From the NCBI GenBank assembly GCA_002386465.1, contig DGIT01000099.1, positions 7,547-36,389 on the forward strand: a stretch of 28,843 nt of DNA, written 5' to 3'. Below, piece after piece: positions 1-6,920 of this stretch. Position 1 is the first letter of the stretch; each line of letters begins with the position of its first letter. This DNA is from Burkholderiales bacterium UBA4615 (lineage in GTDB: Bacteria; Pseudomonadota; Gammaproteobacteria; Burkholderiales; Burkholderiaceae_E). Position numbers and translations under genes: made by a program. The notes below the pieces were generated by a model. That model was given only the letters and a program-made list of their open reading frames with translations. It was not told where the DNA came from and did no database searches.

Positions 1-849
1 AGCACCTGATTCAAGGGCCAGGCCGGCGTTGTCAAACGCCGAGGCGCCGACGCCCAGAATGCCGATCCGTGCACCCGCCAGCGTTGCGAAAGGCACCTCA
101 TCGCTTGAATGGAACACGCGAGCTCGAGCCGCGGTCCTGTCAGCATCCAGCGCATCAAAGCGCGGCCAGCGCGCGCCGCCGCTGCCTTCTCGACCCAAAG
201 CCAGGACAAGTTTGCGCACATGCACGCGACGTGGCGCAAGGCTGCCGTGCGAATCGTCGAGCGTCACGCACACGGCCTGCGGCCCGGCCGGCTCGACGGC
301 GAGCAGCCGAACCTGCTGCTCCACCCTCACACCGGTCATGCGGCGCACCCAGAGCAGATAGTCCCGCCAGTCCAGTTTCCAGACCTTGTGCAAGGAATGC
401 CAGGCATCGGTGCCGAAACGCGTCTCGTACCACGCGCGAAACGTCAGCGCAGGCACGCCCAGATCAGGCCCGGTCAGATGCTTGGGCGAGCGCAGCATCT
501 CCATGCGCGCATGGGTTGCCCAGGGGCCCTCCAGACCGCTTGCGCGCGCGTCGATCACCCTCTGGTGCAACACACCCTCTTTGCGCAGCGCATAAGCCGC
601 CGTCTGACCGCACATGCCCGCGCCCACCACCAGTACATCGAGCAGAGGTGCGCCGTCCGGGCCATCACTCGGGGGCACCCAGTTCGCAGGCGGGTAATTC
701 AGGCAGGCGAGGTCGTGCGCAACGCGAGCTTCCAGCGCCTGCAAGGCCTGTGGATGCTCGGTGCGCTTCTCACGCAACGCGTGCGCACCGGTTGATGACG
801 CGACCCAGCCAAGCTCGGTCGGGAAGGGGTTCGGATCAGGAGCGGCCAT
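1..849 (-). CDS. FAD/NAD(P)-dependent flavoprotein monooxygenase-like protein, 3' end outside window
   Basis: The reading frame is open from an ATG at 849 down to the left edge of the window (283 codons, no stop), so the C-terminus is missing. Residues 71-81 (DVLVVGAGMCG) form the GxGxxG dinucleotide-binding motif for FAD after an N-terminal extension of about 70 residues. Residues 263-271 (GILGVGASA) form a second Rossmann motif, as expected for NAD(P)H binding in flavin-containing monooxygenases and related two-dinucleotide-binding flavoproteins. A segment just before it (VFHSSDEVPF) sits where Baeyer-Villiger and FMO enzymes carry their fingerprint, but it does not match that fingerprint well. 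The substrate cannot be told. The gene is divergent from the HCCA-isomerase-like gene at 933, so the two may share a control region. The fold assignment is firm and the exact family is uncertain. Confidence 0.8.
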   Translation of the reverse strand, partial: MAAPDPNPFPTELGWVASSTGAHALREKRTEHPQALQALEARVAHDLACLNYPPANWVPPSDGPDGAPLLDVLVVGAGMCGQTAAYALRKEGVLHQRVIDARASGLEGPWATHARMEMLRSPKHLTGPDLGVPALTFRAWYETRFGTDAWHSLHKVWKLDWRDYLLWVRRMTGVRVEQQVRLLAVEPAGPQAVCVTLDDSHGSLAPRRVHVRKLVLALGREGSGGARWPRFDALDADRTAARARVFHSSDEVPFATLAGARIGILGVGASAFDNAGLALESGA

Positions 850-905
850 AATCCCGTCATTGTGCCCATGGTGCGGCACGACACGCCAACGCACTTTCGC
901 CTGGC

Positions 906-918
906 GCGAACGATTCGC
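906..918. promoter_or_regulatory. inverted repeat in the divergent intergenic region, possible operator
   Basis: The arms GCGAA (906-910) and TTCGC (914-918) are separated by 3 bases. The repeat lies in the 83-bp gap between the divergent flavoprotein (start 849) and HCCA-isomerase-like (start 933) genes. The position fits an operator, but a short repeat like this can occur by chance, and no regulator gene is nearby. Confidence 0.2.
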
Positions 919-932
919 TTCATCCTTCATCC

Positions 933-1562
933 ATGCCTGCCCTCCTTCTTGATTGCTTCTACAGCCTGTCCTCGCCCTGGGCCTACCTGGGCGGCCCGCA
1001 GTTGCAGGACATCGTGCGACGCCACAAGGCCCGGCTCGTGCTGAGGCCCTACGACTTTCAGCATGTGGCGCCGCGCAATGGCGGCGTACCTCTGCGCACC
1101 CGGCCCGAGGCACGACGCACCTACCACGCGCTCGAACTCGATCGCTGGCGACGTCATCTGGGCCTGCCGCTGAACCTCACGCCCCGGCATTACCGCCAGG
1201 ATGGTCAGCCGCCCGAGTGGAACAAGCAGGCAGGATGGATGGTGATCGCAGCGCAATTGCAAGGGCTCGATGCGTTCGTGCTTTCGCATGCGCTGCTGCG
1301 TGCACTGTGGGCCGAGGAGCGTGACATTGCCGATGCGAACACGCGCATCGCGATCGCCGACGAGAACGGCTACCCAGGCGCGGCGCTGCAGGCGATGGAG
1401 CGGTCCGATACAGTGCAGTCGGCCTATGCACAGAACACTGAACAAGCGCATGCTCAGGGCGTCTTCGGTGCACCCACGATCGTGTTTGCAGGTGAGCGCT
1501 TCTGGGGACAGGATCGCCTCATGTTTCTGGACCAGGCGCTGGCACTGGCGCGCAGCGACTAA
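933..1562 (+). CDS. 2-hydroxychromene-2-carboxylate isomerase-like protein (DsbA/kappa-GST fold)
   Basis: This 209-residue protein has the usual length of the 2-hydroxychromene-2-carboxylate (HCCA) isomerase family, a kappa-class glutathione-transferase-like branch of the thioredoxin fold. The N-terminal motif FYSLSSPWAYLG (residues 9-20) matches the family's F-D-F-x-S-P-x-x-Y-L signature. Ser14, just before Pro15, corresponds to the catalytic serine of NahD. The C-terminal GVFGAPTIVFAGERFWGQDRL block is the conserved cis-Pro region and the xGxDRL tail. In naphthalene degradation the enzyme isomerises HCCA with glutathione as cofactor. No other naphthalene genes are visible, so the substrate here is unknown and the protein may be a generic family member. 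No strong ribosome binding site precedes the ATG. The gene is divergent from the flavoprotein at 849. Confidence 0.88.
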   Translation: MPALLLDCFYSLSSPWAYLGGPQLQDIVRRHKARLVLRPYDFQHVAPRNGGVPLRTRPEARRTYHALELDRWRRHLGLPLNLTPRHYRQDGQPPEWNKQAGWMVIAAQLQGLDAFVLSHALLRALWAEERDIADANTRIAIADENGYPGAALQAMERSDTVQSAYAQNTEQAHAQGVFGAPTIVFAGERFWGQDRLMFLDQALALARSD

Positions 1563-1619
1563 GCCTGTCGCATCACCGCAGCGCAAACCGACAAGAACAG
1601 ATCACGGGAGACCACCACC

Positions 1620-2309
1620 ATGCTCAGCTCACATCACACCCGACGACGGTGGGCACTTGCCGCGGCCCTGATCCTGGCTGCGTCGCATCATGTCGCCTCT
1701 CTGGCCCAGACCTCCAGTGACTGGCCCAGCGGGCCGATCCGTTTCATCGTGCCTTTTCCGGCTGGCAGCGGTACCGATGTGAATGCCAGGCTCATTGGCG
1801 AGCGGCTATCGGCAGCGCCTCATCGCGGGTGGCTGGCGAAATGTTCAAGACGATGGCCGGCGTGGACATGACCAACGTCACCTACAAAGGACAAAGGCAA
1901 TCCGCAGGCGATCGCCGATCTGGTGGCCGGTCAGGTCCAGGTGATGTTCTGCGATGCCGGCACAGCCACGCCACAGGTCAGCGCGGGCCGCGTGCGCGCA
2001 CTGGCCGCGACCAGCCTGACGCGCGCGAGCGCGCTGCCCGAGACGCCCACCGTGGCAGAGTCTGGAGTGCCCGGCTTCGAGATGATCGCGTGGACCGCGG
2101 TCTTTGTGCCCGCAGGCACGCCGGAGCCGATCATCACCCGACTCAATGCCCGGATTGGCGAGATCCTGCGCTCACCCGAATTTCGAGCCAAGGCGGGTGC
2201 CACCTCCGATTTTGCACCGGGCACGCCGCAGCAACTCGGGCAGTTCGTGAACAGCGAAATCGACAAATGGAAGCGCGTGGTCGCTCAATCGAAACTCGAG
2301 GTGGAATGA
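1620..2309 (+). pseudogene. Bug/TctC-family tripartite tricarboxylate transporter binding protein, degraded
   Basis: The frame starting at 1620 encodes a signal peptide (about residues 1-30) and then PSGPIRFIVPFPAGSGTDVNARLIGERLSA, the N-terminus of a Bug-family periplasmic binding protein. After that the homology jumps. Residues resembling the middle of the family (AGEMFKTMAGVDMTNVTYKG) appear in another frame from about 1829. The C-terminal part (NPQAIADLVAGQVQVMF through SKLEVE) then continues in the original frame to the stop at 2309. About one third of the usual ~320 residues, including the VVENRPGA region, is missing, which suggests an internal deletion near 1815-1825. A 7-bp tandem duplication at 1884-1897 causes the second frame change. 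The original frame meets a stop at 1869-1871. The stop at 2309 lies one base before the CoA-transferase ATG, so the two were probably one operon. Confidence 0.85.
1884..1897 (+). repeat. 7-bp exact tandem duplication (ACAAAGG twice)
   Basis: ACAAAGG occurs at 1884-1890 and again immediately at 1891-1897. Removing one copy gives the continuous reading T-Y-K-G-N-P-Q-A-I-A-D-L, which is the normal Bug-family sequence at this point. The duplication is therefore the likely frameshifting mutation. Confidence 0.9.
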
Positions 2310-2310
2310 C

Positions 2311-3465
2311 ATGGCCCCACTCGCTGGACTCAAGGTGGTTGAAATCGGTCAGGTGCTGGCCGGCCCGTTCGCAGGCGCAATTTTCAGCGACCTGGGCGCG
2401 CAGGTGATCAAGATCGAACGCCCCGAGGTGGGCGACGACGCGCGCCTGATGGGCAGAGCATTTCGCAATGGCGACTCGCTCACCTTCCAGGTCTTTAACC
2501 GCGGCAAGCAGTCCGTGACACTCGACCTGAAGTCCGCGGACGGGATCGAAGCGCTGCACGCGATCGTGGCCGATGCCGATGTGCTGGTGCATAACCTGCG
2601 TCCCGGCGTGCCGGCAGACCTGGGGATCGACGGCGCATCCATGTGCGCGCGACATCCCAGGCTGGTGTATGCGGAAATGTCGGCCTTCGGTCACCTCGGG
2701 CCGATGGCGGATCGCCCCGGCTACGAGCCGCTGATCCAGGCCTACAGCGGCCTGTCCAGCATCAATGGCGACCCCGATGGCCCGCCGGTGCGCATCGGCG
2801 CATCAGTGTGCGACCAGGGCACCGGCATGTGGGTCGTCATCGGAGCCCTGAGCCTGCTGCAACGACGCGCCCACACGGGCCGCGGCGGCATCGTGCAAGG
2901 CTCGCTGCTCGAGACCGCGCTGACCTGGTCTGCCCAGAAAAGCGACGCGTGGCTCAATGAAGGCGCGCTGCCCCAGCGCCATGCGAGCGGACACCCGGGG
3001 TTTGTTCCCTACGAAGCCTTCGATGCCAGTGACGCGCCGCTGCTGATCTGCGTGGGCAACGATCGTTTGTTCGTGAAATTTGCGCAGGTGATGGGCCGGC
3101 CCGACTGGACGCAGGATGCGCGCTTTCGCAGCAACCGCGATCGACTCGCGAACAAGGATGCCCTGCTCGGGCAGATTCGCGCCCTCATGGCCACGCGCAC
3201 ACGCGACGTCTGGATCGATGCGCTGGAAGCCGCAGGCGTGCCATGCGCGCCCTTGTACACCCTGCCCGAAGCGATGGAGCAGACTCAGGTTCAGGCGCTG
3301 GGCCTGGTGCAACATGTGCCTGGCGAAGATTTTCGGCTGACGGGTCTGCCACTGAGCTTCGATGGCGAACGGCCGGCCATTGCAGGCCCAGCCCCCAGAC
3401 TGGGCGCAGATAACGCACGGCACCGCAGCGCCCATTCATCGCCGACCGAACCGGTCTCGCGCTGA
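2311..3465 (+). CDS. CaiB/BaiF (class III) CoA-transferase family protein
   Basis: This 384-residue protein has the length and sequence of the class III CoA-transferases (CaiB, formyl-CoA transferase, BaiF). The N-terminal LAGLKVVEIGQVLAGPFAGAIFSDLGAQVIKIERP is the family signature, followed by NRGKQSVTLDLKS and VLVHNLRPG. Asp168 in VCDQGTGMW corresponds to the catalytic aspartate that forms the acyl-aspartyl anhydride (Asp169 in formyl-CoA transferase). The enzyme should move CoA between carboxylic acids, but the donor and acceptor cannot be read from the sequence. It starts one base after the stop of the upstream Bug-type pseudogene. Such pairs are common in Burkholderiales and suggest uptake plus activation of a carboxylate. 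With the binding protein broken, the transferase may now act on an endogenous substrate or be on its way to loss. Its own frame is intact. Confidence 0.93.
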   Translation: MAPLAGLKVVEIGQVLAGPFAGAIFSDLGAQVIKIERPEVGDDARLMGRAFRNGDSLTFQVFNRGKQSVTLDLKSADGIEALHAIVADADVLVHNLRPGVPADLGIDGASMCARHPRLVYAEMSAFGHLGPMADRPGYEPLIQAYSGLSSINGDPDGPPVRIGASVCDQGTGMWVVIGALSLLQRRAHTGRGGIVQGSLLETALTWSAQKSDAWLNEGALPQRHASGHPGFVPYEAFDASDAPLLICVGNDRLFVKFAQVMGRPDWTQDARFRSNRDRLANKDALLGQIRALMATRTRDVWIDALEAAGVPCAPLYTLPEAMEQTQVQALGLVQHVPGEDFRLTGLPLSFDGERPAIAGPAPRLGADNARHRSAHSSPTEPVSR

Positions 3466-3498
3466 AGGTCATGCCAGCAGGCTTGCCGGCGGGGCCAC

Positions 3499-3504
3499 TA
3501 CAAT
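3499..3504 (+). promoter_or_regulatory. candidate -10 element (TACAAT) upstream of the adenosyltransferase gene
   Basis: TACAAT lies 39 bases before the ATG at 3544 and matches five of six bases of the sigma-70 -10 consensus. No convincing -35 element is seen at the right distance, so this is only a candidate. An AGGAG ribosome binding site (CAGGAGCAGC then ATG) follows and supports the start at 3544. Confidence 0.3.
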
Positions 3505-3543
3505 GCGCGGTCTTGAATCGCGCTACGAGTAATCAGGAGCAGC

Positions 3544-4098
3544 ATGGGTCACCGACTCACACAAATCGCCACCCGCACCGGGGATGACGGCAGCACCGGA
3601 CTGGGCGATGGCAGTCGCACCGCCAAGGACAGCCTGCGCGTCACCGCCATGGGTGATGTGGATGAACTGAATTCAACGATCGGATTGCTGCTCACGGAAG
3701 CCCTGCCCGACGATGTCAGCGCCGCGCTGCTCGACATTCAGCACGACCTGTTCGACCTGGGCGGCGAACTGTGCATCCCGGGGTTCGAGAACGTCTCAGA
3801 CGCACAGGTCCTGAAACTGGATGCATTGCTGGCGCAACATAACGCCACCCTGCCCAGGCTGCAGGAATTCATCCTGCCGGGCGGCTCGCGCGGGGCCGCG
3901 CTGGCACATGTGGCGCGTACGGTGTGCCGGCGCGCCGAGCGCGCGATCGTGGCGCTGGGTCATGCCGAGACCGTGCGGCCCGTATGCCGTCAGTACGTGA
4001 ACCGCCTGTCAGACCTGCTCTTTGTGCTGTCCCGCGTGCTCAACCGGCACGCGGGAGGTCTGGATGTGCTGTGGCAAAAAGGGCGGTCCAAGGGCTGA
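3544..4098 (+). CDS. PduO-type cob(I)alamin adenosyltransferase
   Basis: This 184-residue protein belongs to the PduO-type ATP:cob(I)alamin adenosyltransferases, which transfer the adenosyl group of ATP to reduced cobalamin to make adenosylcobalamin. The ATP-binding N-terminal motif TRTGDDGSTGLGDG spans residues 10-23, with GDVDELNSTIG at 37-47. The helix with CRRAER (128-133) and the motif YVNRLSDLLFVLSRVLN (151-167) carry the conserved Arg and Asn residues of the active site. The length is normal. A CAGGAG ribosome binding site lies 5 bases before the ATG. No other cobalamin gene is present, so the protein may serve salvage or repair of the cofactor for a B12 enzyme elsewhere. It is tail-to-tail with the DAHP synthase gene (stop at 4124). 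Confidence 0.94.
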   Translation: MGHRLTQIATRTGDDGSTGLGDGSRTAKDSLRVTAMGDVDELNSTIGLLLTEALPDDVSAALLDIQHDLFDLGGELCIPGFENVSDAQVLKLDALLAQHNATLPRLQEFILPGGSRGAALAHVARTVCRRAERAIVALGHAETVRPVCRQYVNRLSDLLFVLSRVLNRHAGGLDVLWQKGRSKG

Positions 4099-4123
4099 CC
4101 CCCCATCCGCCCATGACTGCGGC

Positions 4124-5194
4124 TTACTGGGCAATCGCCACCCGACGCTCGGCCACGCCGTCCGAGAGGGCCTGCAGGACTTCAAGCGTCGGCTCCCAGG
4201 CAATGCATCCATCGGTAATGCTCTGCCCGTAAGCCAGCGATCGGCCGGCGACCAGGTCCTGACGTCCGCCCACCAGGTGGCTTTCAATCATCACACCGAA
4301 GATGCGTGACTCGCCGTCCGACATCTGGTCAGCAATGTCCTTGGCCACCAGCAGCTGGTTGTCGGGCTTTTTCTGACTGTTGCCGTGACTGGCGTCAATC
4401 ATGAGCCGGCATGCCATGGCAGCGGACCCGGCTTCGCGACAGGTCGCTTCGATACTGTCCCGATCGTAATTGGGCGCCCTTCCGCCACGCAAAATGATGT
4501 GGCAGTCCTCGTTGCCGTTGGTCGACACGATCGCCGAATGCCCACCCTTGGTGACCGACAGAAAGTGATGCGGCTGCGAGGCTGCCTTCACTGCATCCAG
4601 GGCGATCCGCACATTGCCATCGGTGCCATTTTTGAATCCCATGGGGCACGACATGCCTGACGCCAGTTCCCGGTGGACCTGAGACTCAGTCGTGCGAGCC
4701 CCGATCGCCCCCCAGGACACCAGGTCGGCAATGTACTGAGGCGTGATCATGTCCAGGAATTCGCTGCCGGCAGGCACACCGAGCGCGTTGATGTCGACCA
4801 GAACCTGACGTGCAATGCGCAGCCCCTTGTTGATGTCGAAGCGACCATCAAGATCCGGATCGTTGATCAGGCCCTTCCAGCCAACCGTGGTGCGGGGCTT
4901 TTCAAAGTAGACCCGCATGACGATTTCAAGCGTGTCCTTGTAACGCTCACGCTGCTCGACCAGCTTGCGCGCGTACTCCAGCGCAGCCTGCGTATCGTGG
5001 ATCGAACAGGGCCCCACCACCACCAGAAGTCGATCGTCCATGCCGTGCAGGATGCGATGGATAGCATGACGGGTGGCATGGACCAGCGTGGCAGACGCTG
5101 CGCTGACTGGAAACTCTCTGAGCAGATGAGACGGGGGGGTCAGTTCCTTCATCTCACGGATCCTTACATCATCGGTCGTCGGCTTGGTCGTCAT
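4124..5194 (-). CDS. aroG: 3-deoxy-7-phosphoheptulonate (DAHP) synthase, class I (AroF/AroG/AroH type)
   Basis: The enzyme condenses phosphoenolpyruvate and erythrose 4-phosphate to DAHP, the first step of the shikimate pathway. The 356-residue protein carries all class I alpha motifs: VVVGPCSIHD (metal-binding Cys63), RFDINKGLRIAR, GSEFLDMITPQY, GARTTESQVHRELASGMSCPMGFKNGTDG, MIDASHGNSQKKP and GVMIESHLVGGRQDL. The N-terminal extension of the feedback-regulated group is present. Which amino acid inhibits the enzyme cannot be decided by eye. The start at 5194 is chosen because AGGGAG lies 8 bases upstream; an in-frame ATG at 5221 has no such site. An aromatic-rich leader peptide and terminator hairpin lie between its promoter region and this start, so expression is probably controlled by attenuation. 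The symbol marks the family rather than proven orthology with Escherichia coli aroG. Confidence 0.95.
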   Translation of the reverse strand: MTTKPTTDDVRIREMKELTPPSHLLREFPVSAASATLVHATRHAIHRILHGMDDRLLVVVGPCSIHDTQAALEYARKLVEQRERYKDTLEIVMRVYFEKPRTTVGWKGLINDPDLDGRFDINKGLRIARQVLVDINALGVPAGSEFLDMITPQYIADLVSWGAIGARTTESQVHRELASGMSCPMGFKNGTDGNVRIALDAVKAASQPHHFLSVTKGGHSAIVSTNGNEDCHIILRGGRAPNYDRDSIEATCREAGSAAMACRLMIDASHGNSQKKPDNQLLVAKDIADQMSDGESRIFGVMIESHLVGGRQDLVAGRSLAYGQSITDGCIAWEPTLEVLQALSDGVAERRVAIAQ

Positions 5195-5202
5195 CGGTGC
5201 GG

Positions 5203-5208
5203 CTCCCT
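5203..5208 (-). promoter_or_regulatory. ribosome binding site deciding the DAHP synthase start
   Basis: AGGGAG on the minus strand ends 8 bases before the ATG at 5194. The alternative ATG at 5221 has no Shine-Dalgarno-like sequence. This supports the shorter protein. Confidence 0.7.
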
Positions 5209-5255
5209 GTGCAGTGCGCATGTCGCGCTTGTATCGTCGTGTCGGCTCAGCCCAG

Positions 5256-5289
5256 AAAACAAAAACCGCCAGGCTTTTCAGGCTGGCGG
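5256..5289 (-). terminator. intrinsic terminator (attenuator) in the DAHP synthase leader
   Basis: On the minus strand CCGCCAG (5289-5283) pairs with CTGGCGG (5272-5266), a 7-bp almost all G+C stem around a 10-base loop. It is followed directly by TTTTTGTTTT (5265-5256), a clear U-tract. The hairpin lies 20 bases after the leader stop codon and 61 bases before the aroG-type ATG at 5194, so it would stop transcription before the structural gene. Its 5' arm can instead pair with leader codons 17-19 (5345-5338), which gives a competing antiterminator. Confidence 0.88.
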
Positions 5290-5309
5290 CTGTGTCGGGG
5301 CAGGTGTTT

Positions 5310-5393
5310 TTAGGGTTGAACGCGCTCTCGACTCATTCCGCCAACGGCCGGAAAGCCAAAAAAGTAAAACGCGTAAAACCAGAAGTTCTTCAT
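5310..5393 (-). CDS. aromatic-rich leader peptide of the DAHP synthase attenuator
   Basis: This 27-codon ORF (ATG at 5393, TAA at 5312-5310) begins MKNFWFYAFYFFGF. Phe occupies positions 4, 6, 9, 11, 12 and 14, Tyr 7 and 10, and Trp 5, so nine of the first 14 codons are aromatic. The remaining residues are ordinary. A terminator hairpin follows 20 bases after the stop, then the class I DAHP synthase gene. This is the layout of ribosome-mediated attenuation known from pheA and trp leaders: lack of charged aromatic tRNA would stall the ribosome on the aromatic codons and favour the antiterminator. No Shine-Dalgarno sequence is seen before the ATG; a candidate promoter would place transcription start only a few bases upstream. 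The peptide itself probably has no function after synthesis. Confidence 0.85.
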   Translation of the reverse strand: MKNFWFYAFYFFGFPAVGGMSRERVQP

Positions 5394-5402
5394 GACGGTC
5401 GC

Positions 5403-5431
5403 ACTGTAGCCGGATCGGCGAGTCGTCGCAA
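5403..5431 (-). promoter_or_regulatory. candidate sigma-70 promoter of the DAHP synthase leader transcript
   Basis: TTGCGA (5431-5426) and TACAGT (5408-5403) each match the -35 and -10 consensus at four of six positions and are separated by exactly 17 bases. The pair lies between the stop of the MlrC-type gene (5449) and the leader ATG (5393). Transcription would begin near 5396, leaving almost no 5' untranslated region. It is a prediction by eye. Confidence 0.45.
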
Positions 5432-5448
5432 GTCGATGCGCGGGCCGC

Positions 5449-6906
5449 TCAGACCCGGGCGCGAAAGGATTTCACCACCTGCGGGCGCGCCTTGCGAAAA
5501 GGCAGGGTCGTGAGGTCGGAGGTGAGCGTACCCGGCACATCGGCATACAGGATGTGCGAAGCCACCTTCGAAAACGCCGCATGAAAATGCTGCGACGACT
5601 TGACGACCACGATGCGCCGCGCGCGAAGGTCAACCCCGAACTGTGTGAACAGGTCGGTTCCGAAGGCCTGGGTGCGACGCGTATTCAGAAGCACCTCCAC
5701 ACCGCCCACCGCCACCAGTGCGCAATCGCCCAGGGGTTCACGCGCGCCGGTCAAACCCGTCTGGTGCGCATCGCGGCGCAGTGCCAGCACGCGCACCTCG
5801 GCATCCACCGGATCGCCTGATACCGGCGCCACCTTGCCACCGATCCGCAGCGCCAGATGCGCGCCCTCTCCGGCCTCGAAGGCCAGCGACACCGCGCCTG
5901 GGTCCCACAGCGGGCCCAACACTGCTGAGTCGATCCTGCGTTCAATCAGTCTGCGCAGCACGAAGGTCGCGTCGCTAGGCGCCCCGCCCCCTGCGTTGTC
6001 CGCACCATCGGCGATCACGACAGGGCCACCGGCAGTCCAGGCCAGCGCCTGATCCAGGGCCTCATCCACCGTGGGGCCACGCATGCGCATGGTCTCGCAG
6101 ATGTCGCGCAGCTCAAGGCCCAGACGGTCGGCCGTGTTCTGTGCCAGATCAGCGTTGCCATCGGCGTACACCAGGACGCGCGTACCCAGATCGGCCACAT
6201 CTGCCCAGGGGAAACCGTGAATCGCCGAGATCGATACGATCGCGCCGTGACCCTCAAGCGCATGTGCGCGGTCGACAAAGCCGCGCATCGGCTCGCGCGA
6301 AGTGTGCAGCACGGCGATGGTCTCGCAGTCGTGCACACCGGGCACCGGACGGATCTGGCCGCGTGCAGTGGCCACACACAGATCGACCAGCTCCAGGCCG
6401 CGTTCAACTGCGTCGGTGTGCGGGTATTCGCGAAAAGCAAGCAGAAGGTCTGCGCTGCGCACCATGGTGTCGGTCAAATGGGTATGCGGATCGAGCTCAG
6501 CGCCGATGACCACCTTCGGGCCAACGATCGCACGCACCCGCGCCAGCAGGTCGCCCTCACAGTCCTCGCAGCCATCGGCCACCATCGCGCCGTGCAAGCC
6601 CAGCAACACGATATCGACCGGCATGGCCGCACGCAGATCAGCCAGCAGTTCATCACGCAGGGTTTCGTGTGCCACGCGCGTGGTGACCCCTCCAGGCATG
6701 GCAAAGGCCACCAGCCCTTCGGCAAGCGTGAGCCCATGTGTTGCCGCGCGCTGTCGCGCAGCCCACAACGGCCCGCTAAACAGTGTCGGCGCATTAGGAT
6801 GCTGGCCCGCCGCAAACCGGGCTCCCGCTTCATAGGACCCCAGACCTGTGGGCAATGGCGCGAAGGTATTGGTTTCGGTGGCCAGTGAAGCGCTGAACAC
6901 TTTCAT
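5449..6906 (-). CDS. M81 family metallopeptidase (MlrC/microcystinase C-like)
   Basis: The 485-residue protein matches the MlrC family (peptidase family M81), zinc hydrolases first known from microcystin breakdown but widespread in bacteria that do not meet microcystin. It opens with the typical VFSASLATETNTFAPLPTGL. GLHGAM (His106) and the cluster ELDPHTHLT (Asp139, His141, His143) carry the expected metal ligands, and REYPHTD follows. Later blocks (DGADNAGGGAPSDAT, QHFHAAF) are also typical of the family. The start at 6906 is chosen because the upstream frame has no homology and AGGAG precedes this ATG. It lies 14 bases after the stop of the oxidase gene, so the two form an operon. The natural substrate is unknown; a small peptide or amide is likely by family. 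Confidence 0.9.
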   Translation of the reverse strand: MKVFSASLATETNTFAPLPTGLGSYEAGARFAAGQHPNAPTLFSGPLWAARQRAATHGLTLAEGLVAFAMPGGVTTRVAHETLRDELLADLRAAMPVDIVLLGLHGAMVADGCEDCEGDLLARVRAIVGPKVVIGAELDPHTHLTDTMVRSADLLLAFREYPHTDAVERGLELVDLCVATARGQIRPVPGVHDCETIAVLHTSREPMRGFVDRAHALEGHGAIVSISAIHGFPWADVADLGTRVLVYADGNADLAQNTADRLGLELRDICETMRMRGPTVDEALDQALAWTAGGPVVIADGADNAGGGAPSDATFVLRRLIERRIDSAVLGPLWDPGAVSLAFEAGEGAHLALRIGGKVAPVSGDPVDAEVRVLALRRDAHQTGLTGAREPLGDCALVAVGGVEVLLNTRRTQAFGTDLFTQFGVDLRARRIVVVKSSQHFHAAFSKVASHILYADVPGTLTSDLTTLPFRKARPQVVKSFRARV

Positions 6907-6920
6907 CAGGAGGCTCCTGT

